64,000 bases of DNA from Parabacteroides distasonis (GTDB lineage: Bacteria; Bacteroidota; Bacteroidia; Bacteroidales; Tannerellaceae): contig JAFBIU010000004.1 of NCBI GenBank assembly GCA_021531775.1, positions 62,001-126,000 of the forward strand. The letters run 5' to 3'. The notes beneath the pieces were generated by a model. The model saw only the letters and a list, made by a program, of their open reading frames with translations, searched no databases and was not told where the DNA came from. Made by a program: the position numbers and the translations under genes. This document shows, in pieces, positions 56,464 through 64,000 of this stretch (position 1 is the first letter of the stretch; each line of letters starts with the position of its first letter).

Positions 56464-57237
56464 ATGAAGAAGATACTGTTTATCATCGGTTCCTTGCGCA
56501 AGGAATCGTTCAACAAGAAGCTCGCTGAAGAGGTGGAGCAGATGCTTGCCAGGCATGCGACGGTGGAATATCTCGACTATTCGGATGTGCCACTGATGAA
56601 TCAGGACATCGAGTTTCCTGCGCCCGAACCGGTCAAGAGAGTGAGGGGGAAAGTAGCAGAGGCGGATGCACTCTGGATATTCTCTCCTGAATACAATTAC
56701 AGTTACCCCGGTCATTTGAAGAATCTCATCGACTGGTTGTCACGTCCGCTCGTGGCAGGAGATCGTCAGACTCCGCTTGCCATTAACGGAAAGAAGGTGG
56801 CGCTGAGCGGTGCTGGTGGCGCATCGGCAACAGCCAAATGCCGTGAGAAGCTGACCGAACTGCTCACGCTGCCGTTTATCCGTGCTGATGTGATGACAGA
56901 GCCTCAGACGGGCATCCAACTGAATATGGAGGCTTGGACGGAAGGGCGCATGATGCTGACCGAAGCACAGAGGTCTAGCTTGAAACGGCAGGTGGATGCA
57001 TTCATAGACTATATTAGCGATTTACACATTACAAAGAAAGAGACAACGAATATTTCTGACTTATTTCAAGTACTGGACTTACTCGATAACATGAAAATCC
57101 AGTATTGGTTAGATGGTGGGTGGGGTGTAGATGCTTTGTATGGCAAGCAGACCCGGACGCATCGGGATATTGACATTGATTTCGATGCCCAATATCATGA
57201 TGAACTTTTAACACTTTTGCAAAAAAAGGTTATTTGA
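56464..57237 (+). CDS. FMN reductase copy 2 fused to a nucleotidyltransferase start (zero frame)
   Basis: A 257-residue product. Residues 1-184 are nearly the same as the reductase at 50172 (IGSLRKESFNKKL, SPEYNYSYPGHLKNLIDWLS). Instead of stopping, the frame runs on into a lincosamide-nucleotidyltransferase-like N-terminus: LFQVLDLLDNMKIQYWLDGG, WGVDALYGKQTRTHRDIDID. It then ends nine bases past an A AAA AAG heptamer (57222-57228). It starts 25 bp after the SDR gene. Confidence 0.8.
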   Translation: MKKILFIIGSLRKESFNKKLAEEVEQMLARHATVEYLDYSDVPLMNQDIEFPAPEPVKRVRGKVAEADALWIFSPEYNYSYPGHLKNLIDWLSRPLVAGDRQTPLAINGKKVALSGAGGASATAKCREKLTELLTLPFIRADVMTEPQTGIQLNMEAWTEGRMMLTEAQRSSLKRQVDAFIDYISDLHITKKETTNISDLFQVLDLLDNMKIQYWLDGGWGVDALYGKQTRTHRDIDIDFDAQYHDELLTLLQKKVI

Positions 57238-57512
57238 TTGAGACGGACTGCTATCCAAACAGAATAGAACTTCATAGTGAAAAATTGGGGTATATCGATA
57301 TCCATCCATTTGTATTGAATAGCGATGGAACTTCCAAACAAGCTGACTTGAATGGGGGATGGTATGAATTCCAGCCTGATTTCTTTGGTACGGCTGTACT
57401 TGAGGGAAGAACTATTCCATGTATATCATTAAAAGCTCAGAAGGTCTTTCATACTGGATATGAGCTTCGTGATAAAGATATACATGACCTTGCTATACTT
57501 GAACGAATATAA
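57052..57512 (+). pseudogene. LnuA/LinA-like lincosamide nucleotidyltransferase, interrupted by a frameshift
   Basis: About 154 codons of an antibiotic nucleotidyltransferase-like domain (GGWGVD and HRDIDIDFD catalytic region). The downstream half continues in the -1 frame as GYLIETDCYPNRIELHSEK, GYIDIHPFVLN, GRTIPCISLKAQKVFHTGYE, in line with LnuA-type proteins. Restoring one A to the run of seven would join the halves. Alternatively a -1 slip at A AAA AAG gives a complete fusion protein. Not evidence of active drug resistance as written. Confidence 0.75.
57222..57228 (+). other. A AAA AAG slippery heptamer
   Basis: In the zero frame the codons are CAA AAA AAG, the dnaX-type -1 slip signal. 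A -1 shift enters exactly the frame of the nucleotidyltransferase C-terminal half. No strong stem is evident just downstream. Confidence 0.45.
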
Positions 57513-57519
57513 TGTGAAC

Positions 57520-57918
57520 ATGAATAAAAGAGAATACGCACAAACTAACAAGGATTGGCTTACAGCAAAGGCGCAGGAAGAGGGAGTGAAACCGCTCCCC
57601 AAGGGTATATATTATAAGGTGTTGGCAGAGGGCAAGGCAGACGGAAAGCATCCTACACCCCGAAGCATAGTCACGGCCCATTACACAGGTCGCACCATCG
57701 ATGGCAAGCAGTTTGACAGCAGCCGTGGCAGTGTTCCATTGGCAATCCGTCTCTGTGACCTCATTGAAGGGTGGATCATTGCCATGCAGCAAATGTGTGT
57801 GGGAGATAAATGGGAGGTATATATCCCTGCTGAAATGGGTTATGGCAAGTTCTCACAACCAGGCATTCCTGGAGGCTCTACACTCATCTTTGAGATTGAG
57901 CTTCTTGGCATTGCGTAA
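57520..57918 (+). CDS. FKBP-type peptidyl-prolyl isomerase
   Basis: A 132-residue protein (MNKREYAQTNKDWLTAKAQE) with the FKBP core SIVTAHYTGRTIDGKQFDSS, LIEGWIIAMQQMCVGDKWEV, IPAEMGYG and GSTLIFEIELLGI. No signal peptide, so probably a cytoplasmic folding factor. ATG 57520 is preferred because the upstream codons overlap the nucleotidyltransferase gene. Confidence 0.93.
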   Translation: MNKREYAQTNKDWLTAKAQEEGVKPLPKGIYYKVLAEGKADGKHPTPRSIVTAHYTGRTIDGKQFDSSRGSVPLAIRLCDLIEGWIIAMQQMCVGDKWEVYIPAEMGYGKFSQPGIPGGSTLIFEIELLGIA

Positions 57919-57991
57919 GAATAGGCAAGTTTTTGATTTACAAAACAAGGACTGCACCAAATATAAACAATAATAAAGTTTTTGAATAAAT

Positions 57992-58555
57992 ATGACAGTA
58001 CAAGAATACAGAGATTACATAGCCGCAGGGAATCCTGTCGAGAACGGTAGCGAACCGCATCTTTTTATGTACCAGATGGCACAAGAGGCTATTCGCATTA
58101 CAATGGAGATAAACAACAAGTACCACACGCCAGAGGAACTTAGAAAGTTGTTCTCCGAGCTTTGGGACATTGACGTACCAGAGACATTCGGTATGTTTCC
58201 ACCTTTTAATACCGATTGTGGCAAGAATACGCATATCGGTGAACGGGTATTCATCAACAGCGGTTGTAAGTTCCAGGATCAAGGGGGTATCTTCATCGGC
58301 AATGATTGCCTCATAGGGCACAATGTTACTCTTTGTACCATTAATCACAATCCCGATCCAGAGCATCGTGGCGACATGTCCTTCAAGCCCATTCGCATCG
58401 AAGATCATGTTTGGCTAGGAGCAAATGTAACGATTCTGCAAGGGGTGACAATAGGCGCAGGAGCCATTGTTGCAGCTGGAGCTGTAGTGACAAAAGATGT
58501 GGAACCAAGAACTGTTGTTGGGGGTGTACCTGCTAAGTTCATAAAGGAGGTTTAG
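57992..58555 (+). CDS. Maltose/galactoside O-acetyltransferase-like (LbH) protein
   Basis: A 187-residue left-handed beta-helix acetyltransferase. The N-terminal helical cap is followed by hexapeptide repeats (IGERVFINSGCKFQDQGG, IGNDCLIGHNVTLCTINH with the catalytic His, VWLGANVTILQGVTIGAGAI). Typical of the maa/lacA/nodL group that acetylates sugars. It is followed four bases later by the YitT-like gene. Confidence 0.93.
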   Translation: MTVQEYRDYIAAGNPVENGSEPHLFMYQMAQEAIRITMEINNKYHTPEELRKLFSELWDIDVPETFGMFPPFNTDCGKNTHIGERVFINSGCKFQDQGGIFIGNDCLIGHNVTLCTINHNPDPEHRGDMSFKPIRIEDHVWLGANVTILQGVTIGAGAIVAAGAVVTKDVEPRTVVGGVPAKFIKEV

Positions 58556-58559
58556 AAAA

Positions 58560-59288
58560 ATGAAAGACAAGATAAATTCATTCATCTGGCAACACTTTTT
58601 GCTTCTCATTTCGCTTTTTGTTATGACGGTTGGAGTAGCCGTATGCGTCAGGAGTCAACTTGGTAGCAGCGTGATCTCGACCATACCGTACGTGATGGCG
58701 AGTGCTGGCGAGTTGATGGACGCTGTACCAAAGTGGACTATCGGTACCTACACCATACTGATGAATGCCATCTTCGTTGTGGCACAAATACTGATACTAA
58801 GAAGAAACTTTGAGTTGGTACAATTGTTCCAACTCATTATCGGATTTTTCTTCGGTATGCTTATTGACTTGAACATGTACCTGACGCAGTGGCTCCTGTC
58901 CGATTCGCTTTGGATTAACGCCTTAGTACAGATTGCCGGTTGCACAATCCTTGGCATCGGCATTGCCATGGAGGTCAAATGTGGTTCCGTAACTATGCCT
59001 GGTGAAGGTATTACGATTGCTATCCATAAGGTTACAGGTCTTGAGTTTCCAAAGGCAAAGATAAGGGTTGATACAACACTCGTAATCCTTGCCGTAATCC
59101 TCTGCTTTCTTCTGCTCGGCTCATGGCAGTGGCAGATCGTAGGCGTTGGAACACTATTCGCCATGGTGTATGTGGGCGTGGTGGTCAGATTTGCCAACAG
59201 ACATCTCGGATGGTTTGACCGCATCCTGGCCTACAAACCGGGATTCCGTCGCTATGTCTATGGTTTGGCCCGCTATATAAAACAATGA
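58560..59288 (+). CDS. YczE/YitT-like integral membrane protein (DUF6198-like)
   Basis: A 242-residue protein with about six transmembrane segments (FLLISLFVMTVGVAVCVRSQ, TYTILMNAIFVVAQILIL, LIIGFFFGMLIDLNMYL, GCTILGIGIAMEVKCGSVTM). The pattern of motif GxxxxxxSxLGxS near the N-terminus and MPGEGI in the middle fits the YczE/YyaS/YitT group, whose transport function is unresolved. Confidence 0.85.
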   Translation: MKDKINSFIWQHFLLLISLFVMTVGVAVCVRSQLGSSVISTIPYVMASAGELMDAVPKWTIGTYTILMNAIFVVAQILILRRNFELVQLFQLIIGFFFGMLIDLNMYLTQWLLSDSLWINALVQIAGCTILGIGIAMEVKCGSVTMPGEGITIAIHKVTGLEFPKAKIRVDTTLVILAVILCFLLLGSWQWQIVGVGTLFAMVYVGVVVRFANRHLGWFDRILAYKPGFRRYVYGLARYIKQ

Positions 59289-59312
59289 AAATGAAAGAAA
59301 TGTGGTTGATAA

Positions 59313-59564
59313 TACTGGAAAGTCAGCACAGTAAGAGCAGCTCATATAGGTTATGTGCTTGGAGTATATAAAGGTATTGTGAGATGTGTCATCAAGGTAC
59401 AATCACATTCGTTTGTGACGCAAGCAGAAGATGGTACTATCTTTTCGAAGCCGCGTTGTTGCTTTGAAGGAGAAATTTGCCATAATTCGCCTTATTTGAA
59501 TAAAGATGTCAGTGATTTTCCATTCGGCAGCGGTGGAGCCACCAGATATATAACATCAATATGA
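59313..59564 (+). pseudogene. Fragment of an uncharacterised protein
   Basis: An open stretch of about 83 codons after an in-frame TAA, with no good start codon. It reads HIGYVLGVYKGIVRCVIKVQ, then EDGTIFSKPRCCFEGE and FPFGSGGATRY, which looks like the C-terminal part of a longer conserved protein. Another frame just upstream encodes MKMKEMWLIILESQ, which could be the lost N-terminus after a deletion. Its stop overlaps the next ATG (ATGA). Confidence 0.55.
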
Positions 59565-59767
59565 AGATAGAAGAAGCCATAGTATATGTGATGGTGAAGA
59601 GAAATGGCGGTATGACTACCGACCAAATTGCTGATGCCATCAATCGCCAAGGGTTGCACCAACGGAAAGACGGGCAACCTGTGACGAGCAATCAAGTGTA
59701 TGCAACGATTTGCCGCTTTCCCGAAATGTTCACAAAAGAAGCTGGCAGAATTATGTTAATGATATGA
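59561..59767 (+). CDS. HARE-HTH-like small winged-helix protein
   Basis: A 68-residue protein (EEAIVYVMVKRNGGMTTDQI, ADAINRQGLHQRKDG, TSNQVYATICRFPEMFTK) with the spacing of a HARE-HTH/winged-helix domain of the kind found in restriction endonucleases and chromatin proteins. ATGA overlaps at both ends join it to its neighbours. Family assignment is moderate. Confidence 0.55.
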   Translation: MKIEEAIVYVMVKRNGGMTTDQIADAINRQGLHQRKDGQPVTSNQVYATICRFPEMFTKEAGRIMLMI

Positions 59768-59997
59768 CAATAGATACAACCAACATGTGCTCACACCTTC
59801 AGAAGAAGCTGTTTGAACCCGAAGGTGTGTATTATCCAATATGGCAAGCCATGCAGGATGATGAAACCTTGACGGCTATCGTTAGAAGCAGACAGTTGCA
59901 CATATACAGGAATGGGAAGAAGATTCTCGTTCTGGCAGGCAAGGCACAACCGAAGGTAATACGAGAAGATAAGTTGAATGAATTGATAACACAATAA
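59764..59997 (+). CDS. Small protein of unknown function, coupled to the HTH gene
   Basis: A 77-residue protein from ATG 59764 (MTIDTTNMCSHLQKKLFEPE ... ILVLAGKAQPKVI). Its start overlaps the HTH stop. No family recognised. It lies 12 bp before the flavin reductase gene. Confidence 0.55.
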   Translation: MTIDTTNMCSHLQKKLFEPEGVYYPIWQAMQDDETLTAIVRSRQLHIYRNGKKILVLAGKAQPKVIREDKLNELITQ

Positions 59998-60009
59998 ATA
60001 GAAGTAAGA

Positions 60010-60576
60010 ATGAAATCATTTGGACAAAAATCGTGGATGCTTCCACAGCCGGTACTGATTATCGGTACATACGACAAGAATGGCAAGCCCAATGCAATGA
60101 ACGCAGCCTGGGGCGGTCAATGGGACGCAAAGGAGATTATGATTGCCATGGGCGCACATGCCACTACCGAGAATCTGAACAACTGCCCCGACTTCACCGT
60201 GGCATTTGCTACAAAGCAGACCATGGTGGCAGCAGATTTCGTAGGCATTGTATCTGCCAAGAACGATGCGGACAAAATGGCGAAGACAGGTTGGAACGTT
60301 GAGAAGGCAGAGAATGTCAACGCTCCCGTCTTCACCGACTTCCCCATGACCTTGGAATGTCGTATAAAAGAGAAAATCGACGAGTCAGCGGAAGGCTACT
60401 ACATTGTTGCAGAGATAGTGAACATCCTTGTGGATGAGAACTATCTGGCTGAGGACGGCAAGCCCGACATGGAGAAGATGGAACTCGTCGTGTTCAACCC
60501 GATACATCACGGTTACATCGAACTAGGCAAGACCATTGGAAAGGCATTCTCTGACGGAAAGGCTTTGAAGGGATGA
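60010..60576 (+). CDS. Flavin reductase (FMN-binding split barrel, flavoredoxin-like)
   Basis: A 188-residue protein with the flavin reductase-like pattern: LPQPVLIIGTYDKNGKPNAM, NAAWGGQWDAKEIMIAMG and FTVAFATKQTMVAADFVG. Members bind FMN and donate electrons to other redox proteins. Its stop overlaps the start of the MBL gene by four bases, so the two are coupled. Confidence 0.92.
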   Translation: MKSFGQKSWMLPQPVLIIGTYDKNGKPNAMNAAWGGQWDAKEIMIAMGAHATTENLNNCPDFTVAFATKQTMVAADFVGIVSAKNDADKMAKTGWNVEKAENVNAPVFTDFPMTLECRIKEKIDESAEGYYIVAEIVNILVDENYLAEDGKPDMEKMELVVFNPIHHGYIELGKTIGKAFSDGKALKG

Positions 60577-61325
60577 CACTCAGATACATCTTCCACAGCG
60601 GATTCCTGCTTGAAACGGCTCGGTGCATTCTGGTCTTTGACTACTGGATGGATCCTGCCGATGTCATGAGTGGGTACATGAATACATGTAAACATGTATA
60701 CGTGTTTTCAAGCCACTTCCATGAAGACCACTTCACAAAAGAAATCCTCAAGTGGAAGAATCGCATTCCCAATATCACATACATCCTGTCAAAGGATATA
60801 CTCAAACGCCGAAGAGCGCAGAAAGAGGATGCCGATGTATGGATGGCCAAAGGAGCGGTATGGGAAGATGAGAACCTGAAAGTGTCAGCTACGGGCAGCA
60901 ATGACAGTGGCGTGAGCTGGATTGTGGAGACAGAAGGTAAAACCATCTTTCACGCAGGCGACCTGTGCAACTGGTACGCACGCTTTCTTGTTGACGGCAC
61001 GCCTGAAGGAGAGGTTCTCAGTGAAGAGTTCGGTCAATACATCAATCCTGTAGCAGAGGAGAAGCGGTTCCTTGGTGAACTGAAAGACATCCGAAAGATA
61101 ACCGACTCGTTTGACCTTGTGATGTTCCCTGTGGACGGACGCATCGGCAACGGCTATACGCTTGGCGGACGTCAGTTTATCACTCGCTTCAAGGTCGGGA
61201 TGTTCGTTCCAATGCACTTTGTCATGAGTGGGTTTGAGAGTGCTTGGCGCATGGAGCCTTTCTGCAAAGAAAAGGATGTCCCCTTTTGGTGCATCGGGCA
61301 CGAAGGAGACAGCATTACAATATAA
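60573..61325 (+). CDS. MBL-fold metallo-hydrolase
   Basis: A 250-residue protein with the metallo-beta-lactamase-fold metal motif SSHFHEDHFTKE (HxHxDH) near residue 46, a second His in KTIFHAGDLCNWY, and Asp/His in MFPVDGRIGNGY and VPMHFVMSG. It resembles UlaG/YtnP-type soluble hydrolases. Substrate unknown. Coupled to the flavin reductase gene. Confidence 0.9.
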   Translation: MTLRYIFHSGFLLETARCILVFDYWMDPADVMSGYMNTCKHVYVFSSHFHEDHFTKEILKWKNRIPNITYILSKDILKRRRAQKEDADVWMAKGAVWEDENLKVSATGSNDSGVSWIVETEGKTIFHAGDLCNWYARFLVDGTPEGEVLSEEFGQYINPVAEEKRFLGELKDIRKITDSFDLVMFPVDGRIGNGYTLGGRQFITRFKVGMFVPMHFVMSGFESAWRMEPFCKEKDVPFWCIGHEGDSITI

Positions 61326-61377
61326 TAATAACACATTATTTGCCGGTAATTTGCTGAAATTGAAAAGAACTTGAAAC

Positions 61378-64000
61378 ATGGCAACAAAATACGGAAAGAC
61401 ATGGTGGGGCGAGCAATGGCTTGGCGCACTCAAGAATATTGATTACAGTAACCGATTACCTCGTGGCGCTTCATACGCTCGTAATGGTATGGTGCAGGAG
61501 ATAAACTTCTCGGGCAACATCATTAGGGCGAAAGTGAAGGGAAGCCGCCGAACGCCCTATAGCGAGACCATCAAACTGCCAGAGTTCTCGTCGAAAGATA
61601 TTGACAAACTCGTCAAACTGATACAGGAACAACCAGTCGTGCTGAGCAAACTCTTCAACCGTCAATTGGACGAATCGTTGGCAAAGATGGCTGAAGAGGC
61701 TGGTATGCCATTGTTCCCCAAGCAATGGAAGGACTTGAAGATGAACTGCTCATGTCCTGACTGGGCTGTGCCTTGCAAGCATCTGGCTGCCGTCATCTAC
61801 AAAACGAGCATGGAGATTGACAATAATCCGTTCCTCGTATTCTCGCTGCATGGCGTTGATCTGATGGCAGAGCTGGAGAAGCGTGGCATAACAGCTGCCG
61901 TCTCCACAGAGATGATGGAGGTGGAGAATACGAGTGCGGTGTATGCCACGATGGAACAGATGCAACTGAGGGAAGTGCCCGAACAGATGCCCGACTACAC
62001 ATTGCTCTCTGATCTTACATTGCCGTTGTCCAGCCTTCTGCCATCGTCGCCTGCGTTTTGTCATCATGGCGATTTCCAACAGGCCTACCAGAGGGAACTG
62101 TTATACATAAGTAAGGTGGCAACAAAGGTGTTGCAGGATAAGCAGAAACTGTTTGTAGGTACCGGCGGAAAGGCGCTGAACAAACGTGACGTTGTTTCTG
62201 TTGACGATATTCGCCTTCCTCTGCTTCAGCAACTGCTCGACATCAATATTGACTTCCTGCGTGACTATGATAATTCTATTGCAGCCCTTCGCAGTGTGCT
62301 CATCTGTGCGCTTCAACTGATAGCGCATGGTTGCATCGTTCCACAAATTTACTATGACCTTGTGATAAGCGAAGGGCGTGGACGTGCCAAGGCTAAGGAA
62401 GAGAAGGAATACCGCATCATATGGCAACCTGCCATGATTGACGAAGCCACCCGCAGCATTATTGGCAGATTGGGTCAGAGCAAGGAGCTTGTCAGCAAGA
62501 TGGTAACGTCGCTCATTCCTATGCTATCGCATGAGAGCAAATACGAACTGTTCTATGATTTGTTCTTCAAGTCTGAGTGTTCGCGTTTCAATGGTATCGG
62601 AGAAACGAATACCCCTGGCGGCATACGCTCATGGCTTGACCGTTACTTTATGCAGAACAAGCATCAAGTGACGTTCTTTATTGACGAGACGGAAAAGGGC
62701 TTTGCCGTGAATGTGAAGGCGGATGGTCATCCGCTGGAGGATGTGATGACAAAGAAGGCTTACATATCAAGCAGGATGGAGATACTGCGTCAGCTTGCCA
62801 TCCTATGCGACATAGTTGACGGACTTGACGCTTACATCAACGATAAGGGCAAGAGAAGCATTGAGTTCACGATGCAAACCTTCCCAACATTCCTGCTGCA
62901 AGTGATTCCAGCCATGCGACTGCTCGGTGTGAACGTCATCATGCCAAAGGCATTGCAGACACTTATACGTCCACAAATATCGGTAAAACTGAAATCAAAA
63001 GGAAAGGATTCAAATGGATTCCTGTCAATGGGCGACCTGCTAGACTTCAACTGGCAGGTGGCTGTGGGCAATATATTCCTATCAATAGAAGAATTTGACA
63101 GATTGCTCGGTCATGCGAGTGGATTGCTCCGGTTCAAGGAACAATACGTCTATATTGATGAGGCGGGAATGTCGAAACTGCAGAAAGTGCTGAATGCTCC
63201 ACCAAAGATAAAGCCAGGCGAACTGTTGCAAGCGGCTCTTTGTGGTGAGTATAAGGGAGCACCTGTAGAACTGACCGATGAGGTGCGCGAGCTCATAAGA
63301 CAATTTACATCACAGAGCGTCATACCTCTGCCAAAAAGTATCAATGCACAGCCCAGGCCCTATCAGGAACGAGGTTTCTCATGGATGTATCGCAATATGA
63401 AGATAGGCTTCGGCAGCATCATAGCTGATGACATGGGTCTTGGTAAGACCCTGCAGGTCATTACCCTTCTGGCAAAAATGAAGGAAGAGGGCGCAATGGA
63501 CAAGAAGAAAGCGCTTGTGGTAGTGCCGACTGGTTTGCTGCACAACTGGCAGTCAGAGGTGAAGCGCTTCGCTCCCGGGCTGACCACTGCCGTATATCAC
63601 GGTACGGCACGTGATCTGAAGGACGATGATTGCAAGAATGCTGACATCATCCTCTCGACATACGGTGTGGTGCGCTCCGATGCCGACATACTGAAGAAAC
63701 AGAAATGGCAAGTGCTCGTAATAGACGAAGCCCAGAACATCAAGAACAGCGATACGGCACAGAGCAAGGCTATACACAGCATCCCTGCCAATTGTCACAT
63801 CGCCATGAGCGGTACACCGGTGGAGAATCGCTTGTCAGAATTCTGGAGTATCATTGACTTTACAAACAAGGGCTATCTTGGTTCGGCAAAGGACTTCTCT
63901 GATTCATACGCAAAGCCTATACAGAAGTATGGAGACAGTCATGTGGCAGAACGTTTCCGCAAGGTGACAGCTCCGTTCCTGATGCGACGGCTGAAGACGG
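61378..64000 (+). CDS. SWIM zinc-finger SNF2-family helicase, C-terminus outside window
   Basis: At least 874 residues, open at the right edge. The N-terminus (MATKYGKTWWGEQWLGALKN) is typical of SWIM/SNF2 proteins; the SWIM finger is CSCPDWAVPCKH at residues 124-135. Further on, the SNF2 ATPase has Walker A IIADDMGLGKTLQVI (about 680-695), PTGLLHNWQSE, Walker B VIDEAQNIKNS (781-791) and motif III AMSGTPVENRL. These proteins remodel or translocate on DNA. The second RecA domain must lie beyond 64,000. Confidence 0.93.
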   Translation, partial: MATKYGKTWWGEQWLGALKNIDYSNRLPRGASYARNGMVQEINFSGNIIRAKVKGSRRTPYSETIKLPEFSSKDIDKLVKLIQEQPVVLSKLFNRQLDESLAKMAEEAGMPLFPKQWKDLKMNCSCPDWAVPCKHLAAVIYKTSMEIDNNPFLVFSLHGVDLMAELEKRGITAAVSTEMMEVENTSAVYATMEQMQLREVPEQMPDYTLLSDLTLPLSSLLPSSPAFCHHGDFQQAYQRELLYISKVATKVLQDKQKLFVGTGGKALNKRDVVSVDDIRLPLLQQLLDINIDFLRDYDNSIAALRSVLICALQLIAHGCIVPQIYYDLVISEGRGRAKAKEEKEYRIIWQPAMIDEATRSIIGRLGQSKELVSKMVTSLIPMLSHESKYELFYDLFFKSECSRFNGIGETNTPGGIRSWLDRYFMQNKHQVTFFIDETEKGFAVNVKADGHPLEDVMTKKAYISSRMEILRQLAILCDIVDGLDAYINDKGKRSIEFTMQTFPTFLLQVIPAMRLLGVNVIMPKALQTLIRPQISVKLKSKGKDSNGFLSMGDLLDFNWQVAVGNIFLSIEEFDRLLGHASGLLRFKEQYVYIDEAGMSKLQKVLNAPPKIKPGELLQAALCGEYKGAPVELTDEVRELIRQFTSQSVIPLPKSINAQPRPYQERGFSWMYRNMKIGFGSIIADDMGLGKTLQVITLLAKMKEEGAMDKKKALVVVPTGLLHNWQSEVKRFAPGLTTAVYHGTARDLKDDDCKNADIILSTYGVVRSDADILKKQKWQVLVIDEAQNIKNSDTAQSKAIHSIPANCHIAMSGTPVENRLSEFWSIIDFTNKGYLGSAKDFSDSYAKPIQKYGDSHVAERFRKVTAPFLMRRLKT

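Overview
The window looks like chromosomal DNA of a Bacteroidales bacterium. The case rests on a SusC/RagA-type TonB receptor with an STN domain next to FecR and an ECF sigma factor, repeated TAnnTTTG promoter boxes close to start codons, few Shine-Dalgarno sequences, a Porin_10-type porin, paired Rpn-family nucleases, a BT4734-like/DUF3987 protein and HU-HIG proteins. A Parabacteroides-like genus is my inference only.

Positions 1-36,940 are mostly ordinary backbone. An ECF sigma / DUF6057 / haem-motif PD40 lipoprotein / FecR / SusC cluster runs leftward. It is followed by a threonine operon (thrA, a PGM-family gene that probably acts as homoserine kinase, thrC), tex, two tRNA-editing proteins, a porin/solute-binding/DEAD-helicase/ZIP run, a two-component system, peptidases, a GH20 hexosaminidase, two Rpn nucleases, a Tat-exported phosphoesterase, a decayed proA fragment, and a LuxR plus M1 peptidase pair.

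Positions 37,010-49,942 are accessory DNA. A tight leftward four-gene operon encodes an N6-adenine DNA methyltransferase, an SF2 helicase, a 72-residue protein and a GIY-YIG nuclease fused to an ASCH domain. It diverges from a rightward set encoding a 666-residue unknown, an OB-like protein, a BT4734-like/DUF3987 primase-helicase-like protein and an HU-type protein with an InlB-like repeat. The 713-bp gap between the two sets holds nested inverted repeats, six tandem 22-23-bp units and an AT-rich tract bounded by a perfect 19-bp inverted repeat. This layout resembles a replication origin or a complex control region. The gap and its two flanking operons are my best candidate for an undescribed system.

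Positions 50,000-64,000 are a redox and stress gene neighbourhood with lower GC and clear signs of duplication and decay. There are two paralogous FMN reductases, one fused to a lincosamide-nucleotidyltransferase-like domain that is broken at an A AAA AAG heptamer. There is also a Cu/Zn permease, a DUF3791/DUF3990/DUF3791 module, a carbonic anhydrase with a relic of a second copy, thioredoxin, a frameshifted SDR gene, FKBP, an acetyltransferase, a YitT-like protein, small coupled genes, flavin reductase, an MBL hydrolase and the start of a SWIM/SNF2 helicase. I saw no tRNA, rRNA, CRISPR array, integrase or insertion-sequence transposase.
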